This document shows, piece after piece, positions 27,662 to 35,237 of a stretch of DNA of 64,000 bases (position 1 is the stretch's first letter; the number at the start of each line of letters is the position of its first letter). Location of the stretch: NCBI RefSeq assembly GCF_035974275.1, contig NZ_CP142422.1:1860001-1924000 (forward strand). The letters are read 5' to 3'. Made by a program: the position numbers and the translations under genes. The stretch comes from Chryseobacterium sp. MYb264. Lineage in GTDB: Bacteria; Bacteroidota; Bacteroidia; Flavobacteriales; Weeksellaceae. The notes under the pieces are model-generated. The model ran no database searches. It worked only from the letters and a program-made list of their open reading frames with translations, and was not told the DNA's origin.

Positions 27662-29272
27662 TTACATGTGTCTGCTGCCTGTAATTTTCAGTTCATTTAA
27701 ATCCAACTGAGATTCCGCTTTTCGGATCTCATCATCGGTAAAGTATTTTTCACGTTTTATGTTGAATAATTCTTTCCTTTGCAATGCATAAATATCAAGC
27801 ATAATTCGATGATATTCATTGATGTCATTTCTTCTGTTGGTACACATTTCCAATGATTCAAGATGACTTTGCTGTAAGGAAATATCATTTTCGATCGTAT
27901 TCTTAAAATTTTCAACCAAACTGTTGGTTTCAATATTTGTTTTGTACTTTTCATTCAGCCTGCTTAACGCCAAATTATCCAGTCTGATCTGAATGCTCGC
28001 CTGCTGTTCGTGAGATGGTAAAATAGGATCAATTTCTCCAATCTTGGTTAATTTAATAATTAAAGGAAGCGTTAATCCCTGAAAAACCAAGGTCACAAAA
28101 ATAACCACGAAGGTGATGAATATAATTAAATTTCGCATCGGGAATTCTGCCTGATCATTCATCATTACCGGAATTGATAATGCTGTTGCCAATGAAACCA
28201 CGCCTCGCATTCCGGCCCAACCGATGATCAAAGGATTCTTCCATCCCGGGCTAGGATCTCTTCTTACTTTTTTACTTAACCATCTCGGAACGTGAGCGAC
28301 CGGATAGATCCACAATAAACGAACAACAATAACAATTAAGCTGATAATTAAACCATATTTGATGCCTTCCATGACAGAAGTTTCTCCTAAACCATGGATA
28401 ATATCAGGAAGTTCCAGACCAATTAAGACAAAAACCAAAGCATTCATCACAAAGATTAATGTGTTCCAAACGCCCGTCATATTAATTCTTGTTACTCCCG
28501 TTTTGAACATCTCATGCGAACGGAATGACATGAATAATCCGCCACTTACAACCGCCATTACTCCCGAAAAGTGAAAATGCTCCGCCGAAAGAAATAAAAT
28601 ATAGGGTGTCATGACAGTTAATGCAGCATCAATCGCAGGTGTTGTGGGTAAAAATCTATGAATAGCATAGAAAATATGTGCTCCTACAATTCCGACAACG
28701 ACTCCCATTCCTGCAACCAGGAAAAATTGTCCGGTTGCTTCCTGCATCGAAAACATTCCTGTCATCACCGCGGCTAATGCAAATCTGAAAACAATTAATG
28801 ATGATGCATCGTTAATCAAACTTTCGCCTTCCAGCATCGCAATGGTACGTTTTGGAACTTTTAATCCTTTTAAAACAGTTGTTGCTGCAACAGCATCAGG
28901 TGGTGAAACAATTCCTCCTAATAAAAATCCTAATGCTAAGGTGAATCCCGGAATAAAAGCCTGTGAAGCAAATGCCACTACAATTGATGTTAAAAATACC
29001 AATCCGAAAGCCATTAATCCGATGGTTCTTTTCCATTTCCAGAAATCATTCCATGAAGTATACCAGGCTGCTTCGTACAACAAAGGAGGCAGGAAAATCA
29101 GAAAGATGATTTCAGGATCTAGTTTTAGAACCGGAACTCCGGGAATTAAGCTGATTCCCAATCCCGCCAATACCAAAAAGATGGGATACGCAATCTTGAT
29201 GCGTTGTGCCAGCATTACCAACATCATTACGATGAGGAGTAAGCCAAGTATTAAAAGTAGTTGTTCGTGCAT
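27662..29272 (-). CDS. Na+/H+ antiporter, CPA1 family
   Basis: A 536-residue cation:proton antiporter with about twelve membrane helices in the first 400 residues and a C-terminal cytoplasmic helical tail of about 130 residues. Visible family blocks are IFLIFLPPLLYEAAWYTSW near 54, the ion-site helix GGIVSPPDAVAATTVLKGL near 120, LEGESLINDASSLIVFRFAL near 146 (conserved Asp), and GWAGMRGVVSLATALSIP near 350. It exports Na+ (or K+) in exchange for protons at the inner membrane. The gene is preceded by a heptanucleotide repeat about 70 bp upstream of its ATG. It is not clearly part of the neighbouring operon. Confidence 0.92.
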   Translation of the reverse strand: MHEQLLLILGLLLIVMMLVMLAQRIKIAYPIFLVLAGLGISLIPGVPVLKLDPEIIFLIFLPPLLYEAAWYTSWNDFWKWKRTIGLMAFGLVFLTSIVVAFASQAFIPGFTLALGFLLGGIVSPPDAVAATTVLKGLKVPKRTIAMLEGESLINDASSLIVFRFALAAVMTGMFSMQEATGQFFLVAGMGVVVGIVGAHIFYAIHRFLPTTPAIDAALTVMTPYILFLSAEHFHFSGVMAVVSGGLFMSFRSHEMFKTGVTRINMTGVWNTLIFVMNALVFVLIGLELPDIIHGLGETSVMEGIKYGLIISLIVIVVRLLWIYPVAHVPRWLSKKVRRDPSPGWKNPLIIGWAGMRGVVSLATALSIPVMMNDQAEFPMRNLIIFITFVVIFVTLVFQGLTLPLIIKLTKIGEIDPILPSHEQQASIQIRLDNLALSRLNEKYKTNIETNSLVENFKNTIENDISLQQSHLESLEMCTNRRNDINEYHRIMLDIYALQRKELFNIKREKYFTDDEIRKAESQLDLNELKITGSRHM

Positions 29273-29341
29273 AGTTTGTATTTTAAGATGTTAGATATCA
29301 GATCCTAGAAGTCAGACTAAAACTTTATGTTTAACTTCAAC

Positions 29342-29392
29342 ATCTTTTATCTTTTATCTTTTATCTTTTATCTTTTATCTTTTATCTTTTAT
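29342..29392. repeat. Heptanucleotide tandem repeat (ATCTTTT)n
   Basis: Seven full copies of ATCTTTT run from 29342 to 29390, ending in the stop codon of the cupin gene and lying 70 bp upstream of the antiporter ATG, that is, in its probable promoter region. Confidence 0.95.
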
Positions 29393-29736
29393 AAATGAAT
29401 AAAAAGTGAAGTTCGTTCTCTCTTTTCAAGGTTTTTGGTTTTATGTCCTTTTCCTGAAATATCTTCCACCAAAAGGATGTCACCGGTTTGGAATTCTCTG
29501 ATATCGCCCAATGATGTTTCGATCTTGATTCCGCCATCCAAAAGTACAATAAATTGTTTCTGCGGAGCACAATGAAAATCATAATCGTAATCGGCAGAAA
29601 CTTTTCTGAACTGTAATTTTTTAACGTCTATATTTTCAGATAAAAATCCGATATCGCCCTGATTGATTAATGGAATTTCAATATTTTCAAAGTGAGAGTC
29701 GCCGTTTTCGTCGCTGAATATTCTTGTGATTTTCAT
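29389..29736 (-). CDS. Small cupin-domain protein
   Basis: A 115-residue single-domain cupin. The barrel shows YDYDFHCAPQKQFIVLLDGG (near residue 48) and IREFQTGDILLVEDISGKGHKT (near 78), the two cupin motifs, with His54 and a GKGH histidine as possible metal ligands. Its stop codon is embedded in the start of a 7-bp tandem repeat. It is the last gene of the run beginning with the dioxygenase at 32791, but a hairpin (29750-29793) separates it from the esterase. Role unknown; it may bind or transform a small aromatic or act as an epimerase-like fold. Confidence 0.7.
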   Translation of the reverse strand: MKITRIFSDENGDSHFENIEIPLINQGDIGFLSENIDVKKLQFRKVSADYDYDFHCAPQKQFIVLLDGGIKIETSLGDIREFQTGDILLVEDISGKGHKTKNLEKRERTSLFIHL

Positions 29737-29749
29737 GTTTTTTTATTTT

Positions 29750-29793
29750 TTGCCACGAATTCACTCATAATTTAATTCGTGCATTCGTGGCAA
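29750..29793. repeat. Palindromic GCCACGAAT element between esterase and cupin genes
   Basis: TTTTGCCACGAATTCAC and GTGCATTCGTGGCAAA form arms of about 15 bp with a loop of about 12. It is the hairpin form of a phrase found at several gene-free sites. It could end transcripts or stabilise the upstream mRNA. Confidence 0.65.
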
Positions 29794-29797
29794 ATAA

Positions 29798-30418
29798 TTA
29801 TTTAAATACAATCGAATTCGCCAGTTCTATTTCTTCCTGGTTGATGGAATGTCCGAAATTAGCATAGACTTTTTCCGTAACATCCGCGTTCATTTCTTTT
29901 AAAATATTCGCTGTAGCGTACACTCTTTCCACGGGAACGTGGAAATCGGGGTTACTCGTTCCAAGGAAAACCGGGGTTTGATTAAAATCTCCTTTATAAT
30001 TTTCACGATTGATCTTATCTCCGATTACACCGCCAATTATCGCTGCTGCTCCACCGAACTTCTGAGCGTTTCTTGCTAAAAATTCTAAGGTTAAACACGC
30101 TCCTTGAGAGAATCCGAAAAAGTAAATATTTTCAGTTTTTATGCCTGCATCCAAAGCTGTCTGAACTGTTTTTTCAACCGTTTCAATCGCTGATGACAAC
30201 AAAGGTTCGTTTTGCTCGACCGGAGCCATGAACGAAAGCGGATACCAGGTTCCGTTCGTTGCCTGCGGTGCTAATAAAGCATAGTTTTCCACATTCAAAT
30301 GTTGTGATAAACTTAAAATATCCTGTGCACTTCCCCCTCTTCCGTGAATCATGATTAAAACTTTTTCAGCTTCTTTCAATGATTTCCCTCCTGTTTTTAT
30401 ATCTAAAATATGACTCAT
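29798..30418 (-). CDS. Phospholipase/carboxylesterase-type alpha/beta hydrolase, MhqD-like
   Basis: A 206-residue serine hydrolase. The oxyanion segment is MIHGRGGSAQD near residue 23, the nucleophile elbow FFGFSQGACLTLEF near 100, the aspartate in GTSNPDFHVPVERV near 153, and the histidine in YANFGHSINQEE near 188. It starts 2 bp before the end of the upstream ring-cleaving dioxygenase gene. The arrangement of dioxygenase plus such a hydrolase matches the Mhq loci that protect Bacillus from quinones. It is therefore a likely detoxification esterase, though that role is by analogy. Confidence 0.88.
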   Translation of the reverse strand: MSHILDIKTGGKSLKEAEKVLIMIHGRGGSAQDILSLSQHLNVENYALLAPQATNGTWYPLSFMAPVEQNEPLLSSAIETVEKTVQTALDAGIKTENIYFFGFSQGACLTLEFLARNAQKFGGAAAIIGGVIGDKINRENYKGDFNQTPVFLGTSNPDFHVPVERVYATANILKEMNADVTEKVYANFGHSINQEEIELANSIVFK

Positions 30419-30420
30419 TT

Positions 30421-31374
30421 TTATCTGTATTTTTCTGTAGGATAATTAATTTTTGGTAAAACTTCTACTAAGTGTTCTCTTTTCTCTTCAAATTGTGATG
30501 GCAGATTTAAGTGTTCTCCCAAAGAAGCCAATTCTTCATCCACATCGAATCCCGGACCTGAAGTTGCGATTTCAAATAAAACGCCACCCGGCTCCTTGAA
30601 ATATACGGAAGTGAAGTATTTTCTGTCTTTCACTTCGGTATGTTCCAATCCGAATTTGTTTAATTTTTCAATCATTTCAAGCTGAGTTTCAGCGTTGGGT
30701 GTTGCAAAAGCGACGTGATGAACCGTTCCTCTTCCTGCCAGACCTTTTAAAGCGGAAGGCGTGCAAAGTAAATCGACATATTTCCCCGGCGCATCTTCCG
30801 TCGCAAACCGGAATCGGTCTGAACTTTCAGCAATTAATTTGTGATCCATCTGAGTGGTCAACAAAGCCGCAGTTCTTTCATAAGCATCCAGCCAGATTTC
30901 AACATGATGAATTCCCTTGATAGCATAATCTTTAGGAATAAATCCGTTGTAATATCCTTTTCTGTCGTCTTTTTCATTGAAAACCAATTCCAGTCCCAAC
31001 CCATCAAAATCTTCCAGATAGATAAAAACTTCGCCTGAAAATCTCTGCTGCGGATGTTTAAAAGGAATATTAAACTGCTCTAAACGGCTCGTCCAATAAT
31101 CCAACGCCTCCATCGATACTGAAAAAGCGGTCGTATTCAACATGCCTTTTCCATGCCTTCCGTTCACCAGTCCTTTTCCATACGGGAAAGTCGTCATAAT
31201 GGTTCCCGGCGTTCCGAATTCGTCTCCGAAATAGAAATGATAAACATCTGAATAATCAAAATTGACGGTTTTCTTTACCAACCGAAGTCCTAAAACTCCG
31301 GTGTAAAAATCTATATTTTCCTGTGCGTCGCCTGTGATAGCGGTAACGTGGTGAAGACCTGTTATTAATGACAT
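30421..31374 (-). CDS. Ring-cleaving dioxygenase, VOC family (MhqA/MhqO-like), second copy
   Basis: A 317-residue vicinal-oxygen-chelate protein with two glyoxalase-type modules: GLHHVTAITGDAQENIDFYT and LGLRLVKKTVNFDYSD at the N-terminus, KGIHHVEIWLDAYE near 155 and TVHHVAFATPNAETQ near 218, and a conserved end block VYFKEPGGVLFEIATSGPGF. Metal ligands are the HH histidines and the Glu of LFEIAT. Such enzymes open hydroquinone-like rings and confer resistance to quinones. It shares the same build as the 31859-32791 product, so the pair probably arose by duplication. The hydrolase gene follows at once. Confidence 0.9.
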   Translation of the reverse strand: MSLITGLHHVTAITGDAQENIDFYTGVLGLRLVKKTVNFDYSDVYHFYFGDEFGTPGTIMTTFPYGKGLVNGRHGKGMLNTTAFSVSMEALDYWTSRLEQFNIPFKHPQQRFSGEVFIYLEDFDGLGLELVFNEKDDRKGYYNGFIPKDYAIKGIHHVEIWLDAYERTAALLTTQMDHKLIAESSDRFRFATEDAPGKYVDLLCTPSALKGLAGRGTVHHVAFATPNAETQLEMIEKLNKFGLEHTEVKDRKYFTSVYFKEPGGVLFEIATSGPGFDVDEELASLGEHLNLPSQFEEKREHLVEVLPKINYPTEKYR

Positions 31375-31428
31375 TTTTTGTTGATGGTTTTTGGTTAATT
31401 GTTGATGGTTTTTAGTGTTTAGCTGATT

Positions 31429-31725
31429 TTATGCTTCTTCTTTGAACCAAACATCCTGATATTCCTCTGGATTACGTTTGAATTGGGCATGAACGTAAGG
31501 ACAAAGCGGTACAATTTTTAAATCGTTTTCTCTCGCGTAAGAAACCAGTTGGTTTAATAATATTTTTGCAAACCCTTTTCCGGCATATTCTTCGTCAACT
31601 TCGGTGTGATAAACCGTTAATTTATCTTTAATCACCGAAATATCCATTTTTCCTGCTTTTTTATCGTCCGAGAACAATTGAACTTCTCCCCTTACGTTTC
31701 CTAAAACTACTTTTGTTGTTTCCAT
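31429..31725 (-). CDS. Small GNAT-family N-acetyltransferase
   Basis: A 98-residue protein of the YjdJ-like acetyltransferase group. The acetyl-CoA loop is DEEYAGKGFAKILLNQLVSY near residue 46, followed by LKIVPLCPYVHAQFKRNPEEY, the end signature of this group. It lies between two ring-cleaving dioxygenase genes in the same direction. Its start codon is 5 bp from a 95-bp heptamer array, so copy-number changes would alter its leader. The acceptor is unknown; an electrophile-adduct or polyamine substrate is a guess. Confidence 0.8.
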   Translation of the reverse strand: METTKVVLGNVRGEVQLFSDDKKAGKMDISVIKDKLTVYHTEVDEEYAGKGFAKILLNQLVSYARENDLKIVPLCPYVHAQFKRNPEEYQDVWFKEEA

Positions 31726-31730
31726 AATAC

Positions 31731-31825
31731 TGCTTATTGCTTATTGCTTATTGCTTATTGCTTATTGCTTATTGCTTATTGCTTATTGCTTATTGCTTAT
31801 TGCTTATTGCTTATTGCTTATTGCT
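31731..31825. repeat. Heptanucleotide tandem repeat (TGCTTAT)n
   Basis: About 13.5 copies of TGCTTAT, nearly perfect, lie between the first dioxygenase gene and the GNAT gene, beginning 5 bp upstream of the GNAT ATG. It is the longest of the three 7-bp arrays. Confidence 0.95.
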
Positions 31826-31858
31826 AAATTACTTTCTTTATTAATGATGATGAATGAT

Positions 31859-32791
31859 CTATGATAACTTCGGTAAAGCTTCTTCAATTCTTGCACGTAA
31901 TCCTTCGTGTTGTTTTGGAAGTTTTAAGTTTGTCCCCAATTCATTCAAAGGCTCATCTACAGTGAATCCCGGATTATCGGTTGCGATTTCGAATAAAACA
32001 CCACCCGGTTCACGGAAATACAATGAGTAGAAATAATCTCTGTCGATTTTCGGAGTGATACTCAATCCTGCGGACATTACTTTTTCACGGAATTCCATTA
32101 AAACCTGATCATCTTTTACTCTGAAAGCAACGTGGTGATTGGTTCCTGCAGCATTTCTTCCTGTTATAATTTTATCATTTTCAATAATATCAACAAGATT
32201 AGCTGTTTCAATGGCGTCGGTTGCAAATCTATATCTTTCACCTTCCTGTTTTTGAAGATCATATCCGAAAATATCAGTTAAAACTTTAATCGTCGGATCC
32301 GCTTTTTTCAAAGTTAATGTGATATTATGGAAACCTTTCAAAGCATTTTCATCTTTAATATCATCGGTTGTCCACACTTTTCTGTCATCCGGTGTTGAAG
32401 ATTCAATGAACTGTAACTGTAAACCGTCTGGATCTTTGAATGAAATTAATTTTTCACCGAAAATTTCACCTTCCTCAACATGTACATTAAATTGCTGTAA
32501 TCTGTTTTTCCAGAATTCTAAGCTTCCTTTTGGAACTGAATATCCGATGTGAGTTGCCAAACCAGAACCGTTTGTTCCTTTTCCGATGCCTTCCCAAGGA
32601 AAGAAAGTAAGGATTGTTCCCGGAGTTCCTTCTTCGTTTCCGAAGTAAAAGTGATACGTTCCCGGATCATCGAAGTTTACCGTTTTTTTCACTAATCTTA
32701 CTCCTAAAACCTGAGTATAAAAATCTAAATTTCTTTTTGCATTGTCTGCAATCGCAGTGATGTGGTGCAGTCCTAATATTCTATTTTCCAT
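31859..32791 (-). CDS. Ring-cleaving dioxygenase, VOC family (MhqA/MhqO-like), first copy
   Basis: A 310-residue paralogue of the 30421-31374 product. It has GLHHITAIADNAKRNLDFYT, VKKTVNFDDPGTYHFYFG, KGFHNITLTLKKAD, TNHHVAFRVKDDQVL and the end block LYFREPGGVLFEIATDNPGF. Metal-binding histidines and the Glu of LFEIAT are kept. It leads the minus-strand run dioxygenase-GNAT-dioxygenase-esterase-cupin. Its promoter, about 30-77 bp upstream, carries the same 26-bp sequence as the pirin promoter, showing joint control. A glutathione-dependent glyoxalase role is unlikely because of the two-module size and neighbours. Confidence 0.9.
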   Translation of the reverse strand: MENRILGLHHITAIADNAKRNLDFYTQVLGVRLVKKTVNFDDPGTYHFYFGNEEGTPGTILTFFPWEGIGKGTNGSGLATHIGYSVPKGSLEFWKNRLQQFNVHVEEGEIFGEKLISFKDPDGLQLQFIESSTPDDRKVWTTDDIKDENALKGFHNITLTLKKADPTIKVLTDIFGYDLQKQEGERYRFATDAIETANLVDIIENDKIITGRNAAGTNHHVAFRVKDDQVLMEFREKVMSAGLSITPKIDRDYFYSLYFREPGGVLFEIATDNPGFTVDEPLNELGTNLKLPKQHEGLRARIEEALPKLS

Positions 32792-32819
32792 TTTGTCTGT
32801 TTGTTTAATTTTGATATGA

Positions 32820-32868
32820 CAAATGTAGGACGATTGAGAACCCTGGACATTTAACTAGTTTAATAAAT
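32820..32868 (-). promoter_or_regulatory. Shared regulatory/promoter element, dioxygenase copy
   Basis: 32843-32868 is identical over 26 bp to 26302-26327. On the minus strand it is followed by TACATTTG (a good TAnnTTTG -7 element, ending at 32820), with the ATG 29 bases beyond. The AACTAGTT core sits about 27 bp upstream of the -7 element, close to the -33 region. Confidence 0.78.
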
Positions 32869-33203
32869 GATGGAAAATGATTTTTATTTGAAATTAACGT
32901 AATTTTGCATTTTGATAAGTAGATGCAAAGCTTACATTTCATAAAAAGACGATCGTAAAAGTCTTCTTTTATATTTAATTTGTAAACTATAATTTTAATT
33001 TAATTATTTGCTATATTCGCCATTAACAATAAAATAAGATAAGAAATTGCATTGTTAATCAGCGGTCTATTTTAAACCTAAAATACCGTTTAGCAAATAT
33101 TTATACACTTATCAAAACATTTTTTATTTAAAAGTCTACTTTTTTAGTGGACTAATAAGATTTATGCCTTATATTAGCAGACATAATTACAGAAGTCTAT
33201 ACA
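32869..33203. other. AT-rich leader region before the met leader ORF
   Basis: Contains a plus-strand TAATTTTG (32900-32907) that could be a -7 element, a short AAGAC/GTCTT hairpin near 32947-32965, and a perfect hairpin with arms AGTCTACT (33133-33140) and AGTGGACT (33146-33153). No protein gene is seen and I find no S-box-like SAM riboswitch consensus. Confidence 0.4.
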
Positions 33204-33299
33204 ATGAAGGCAGAATTGAAATATAATTCAGATAAAAGACATTACATCACGAATATGATGTGCTGTTTTATGCCTGTTTTGAAGTACAACTGTGGTTAA
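33204..33299 (+). CDS. Met/Cys-rich leader peptide of metNIQ
   Basis: A 31-codon open frame whose peptide has the run NMMCCFMP at residues 17-24 (codons 33252-33275) and a second Cys-Gly just before the stop. Five Met/Cys codons in a run of six, directly upstream of methionine-transport genes, is the pattern of an amino-acid-sensing leader peptide as in trp, his and leu operons. The last codons and stop (TGTGGTTAA) can pair with the 5' arm of the terminator ahead of metN, so stalling at the Met/Cys run would favour read-through, while translation to the stop would favour termination. Expression is not proven; the design is inferred from sequence. Confidence 0.7.
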   Translation: MKAELKYNSDKRHYITNMMCCFMPVLKYNCG

Positions 33300-33337
33300 C
33301 CTTACTTTTATATGACATATTTTAAAGGCCTTACCAC
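33291..33337 (+). promoter_or_regulatory. Candidate antiterminator helix
   Basis: GTGGTTAA (33292-33299) can pair with TTACCAC (33331-33337) with one bulged T, and CCTT (33300-33303) with AAGG (33325-33328). This helix excludes the terminator because it uses the terminator's 5' arm. Confidence 0.55.
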
Positions 33338-33354
33338 GTTGTAAAGCCTTTTTT
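33324..33354 (+). terminator. Attenuator terminator ahead of metN
   Basis: Arms AAAGGCCTTAC (33324-33334) and GTAAAGCCTTT (33341-33351) pair at 10 of 11 positions, loop CACGTT, followed by TTTTTT. It lies 30 bp before the metN ATG and after the leader ORF stop, where an attenuator belongs. Confidence 0.8.
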
Positions 33355-33383
33355 AATTTTAAAATGAACGTATTTATAATAAA

Positions 33384-34412
33384 ATGATAGAGATAAAGAA
33401 TATTTCAAAGACCTTCCATCAGAAAAAACAGTCTTTTAAAGCGCTGGATGATGTGAGCCTGAACATTGAAAAGGGCGACATCGTTGGAATCATTGGATTT
33501 TCAGGGGCTGGAAAAAGTACGTTGATACGAACCGTTAATCTTCTTGAAAAACCCGATCATGGCGAAATTATCATCAATGGAAAAGATTTTACGAAATTAA
33601 ATTCTAAACAATTGGCCAATGAAAGAAAAAAAATCGGGATGATCTTCCAGCATTTTAACCTTCTTTCTTCAAGAACAGTATTTGAAAATATTGCACTTCC
33701 TTTAGAGCTTGATCATGTGAATAAAACGGAGATCAGCCGAAAGGTTAACGAACTTTTAAAAATTGTAGGCCTGGAAGAAAAAGCCAATGATTATCCGAAA
33801 AGTCTTTCCGGCGGGCAAAAACAGAGGGTTGCCATTGCGAGAGCTTTAGCCAACGATCCTTATCTCTTACTTTGTGATGAAGCCACCAGTGCGCTGGATC
33901 CCGCAACCACTCAATCTATTTTGCAGTTGTTGAGAGATATCAATCAAAGGTTGGGCATCACCATTTTATTGATTACCCACGAAATGGAAGTCATTAAAAC
34001 GGTTTGCAATCACGTTGCCGTAATCGACAAAGGAAAACTTTTAGCCAAAGGAACTTTAGGCGAGATCATCTCCAATAAAGAGAATCCTATCATTAAACAA
34101 TTTTTAAATGCCGGTGTAATGACTATACCACAAGAACTTAATAAAAAACTACAAAAAGAACCTCAAGCCGGATTATTTCCACTTGTTGAGGTTGAAATAA
34201 ATGATAAAGTATCTGTTGAAGCATTACTTTCTATCGTTTATGATCAATATAAAATCCCTTACCAGCTGTTGAAGGCTGATGTAGAATATCTCGGTGAATC
34301 CAATTTCGGAAAAATACTATTGCAATTAAAAGGTAAAGAAGAGGAAAACCAACAGGCAATTTATTATTTCAATCAAAACAACATTCAAAATACAGTAAGA
34401 GGATATGCTTAG
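33384..34412 (+). CDS. metN: Methionine ABC transporter ATP-binding protein
   Basis: A 342-residue ATPase of the D/L-methionine uptake system. Walker A is GFSGAGKSTLIR near residue 38, the signature LSGGQKQRVAIARAL near 140, Walker B LLLCDEATSALDP near 162, and the switch histidine in LITHEME near 197. The C-terminal 80 residues form the NIL domain, which in E. coli MetN binds methionine and inhibits transport. The stop overlaps the metI start by 8 bases. Expression is probably attenuated by the upstream leader. It acts on the inner face of the cytoplasmic membrane. Confidence 0.95.
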   Translation: MIEIKNISKTFHQKKQSFKALDDVSLNIEKGDIVGIIGFSGAGKSTLIRTVNLLEKPDHGEIIINGKDFTKLNSKQLANERKKIGMIFQHFNLLSSRTVFENIALPLELDHVNKTEISRKVNELLKIVGLEEKANDYPKSLSGGQKQRVAIARALANDPYLLLCDEATSALDPATTQSILQLLRDINQRLGITILLITHEMEVIKTVCNHVAVIDKGKLLAKGTLGEIISNKENPIIKQFLNAGVMTIPQELNKKLQKEPQAGLFPLVEVEINDKVSVEALLSIVYDQYKIPYQLLKADVEYLGESNFGKILLQLKGKEEENQQAIYYFNQNNIQNTVRGYA

Positions 34413-35061
34413 TGATACGGTAATTTCGCTTTTATCAAAGGGAATTTGGGAAACAGTTTTTATGACATTCGTGTCCGGATTTTTTGGATTTGTTTTAGGA
34501 CTTCCTGTGGGAATCCTATTGTTTTTAACCCGAAAAGATCAGTTGCTGGAAAATGCAATTTATAACAGAGTCTTATCTGTTTTGGTTAATATTTTCCGTT
34601 CCATTCCTTTTATTATTTTGATTGTCTGGATGATTCCTTTTACAAGAAGCATTGTAGGCACATCGATCGGGATGAATGCCGCATTGGTTCCTTTAAGTAT
34701 CGGTGCCGCGCCTTTTATCGCTAGATTGGTTGAAAACAGTCTTCTGGAAGTTCCTCAAGGTTTAATTGAGACTGCAAGAGCATTGGGAGCAACTCCACTT
34801 CAGATCATCAGAAAGGTTTTGTTGCCGGAAGCCCTTCCTTCACTGATTAATAATGCCACGATCACGTTGATCACTTTAGTCGGATATTCGGCGATGGGTG
34901 GTGCTGTCGGAGCTGGCGGACTGGGACAAATTGGTTATCAGTACGGATACATCGGGTATGACGCCGTGATTATGAATCTTGTGTTAGGATTGTTGGTTGC
35001 GATTGTATTTATTATACAGTTTGCAGGTGATAGATTGGCTAAGAGGTTTGATCACCGATAG
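34405..35061 (+). CDS. metI: Methionine ABC transporter permease
   Basis: A 218-residue inner-membrane permease with five predicted helices. The coupling motif EAA-loop is visible as RALGATPLQIIRKVLLPEALP near 127-147, and IFRSIPFIILIVWMIPFTR near 65 is typical of MetI. The start overlaps the metN end, indicating coupled translation. It forms the membrane pore with MetN. Gene is intact and of the standard length. Confidence 0.95.
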   Translation: MLSDTVISLLSKGIWETVFMTFVSGFFGFVLGLPVGILLFLTRKDQLLENAIYNRVLSVLVNIFRSIPFIILIVWMIPFTRSIVGTSIGMNAALVPLSIGAAPFIARLVENSLLEVPQGLIETARALGATPLQIIRKVLLPEALPSLINNATITLITLVGYSAMGGAVGAGGLGQIGYQYGYIGYDAVIMNLVLGLLVAIVFIIQFAGDRLAKRFDHR

Positions 35062-35171
35062 TTTTGGGTTTGAGCGTACTAGTGTTTGAGAGTATGAGAG
35101 TTTTAGAGTTTAGTTTGGGCGTGAGAACGTTTAAGCTATACCATACAATATATGTGAATGTGAAATAGTGT
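35062..35171. repeat. Repeat material between metI and metQ
   Basis: GTTTTGGGTTTGAGCG, GAGAGTATGAGAGTTTTAGAG and similar phrases resemble those at 16518-16590. This splits the met operon by 176 bp and looks like a later insertion of dispersed sequence. Confidence 0.5.
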
Positions 35172-35218
35172 TGATAAAGGGCTTCTTTGCAATAGCTTAT
35201 CAGCCTTTTATCATTTTT
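35172..35218 (+). terminator. Internal terminator-like hairpin ahead of metQ
   Basis: Arms TGATAAAGGGCT (35172-35183) and AGCCTTTTATCA (35202-35213) pair at 12 positions with one wobble, followed by TTTTT. It lies 20 bases before the metQ ATG, so it may uncouple metQ from metNI or act as a second attenuator. Confidence 0.65.
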
Positions 35219-35237
35219 AAAAAGAAAATAATTTATA

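Noticed and set aside
33130..33203. SAM riboswitch ahead of metN
   Set aside because: I could not find the conserved core expected of a SAM-I or SAM-II aptamer; the leader ORF and terminator explain control better.
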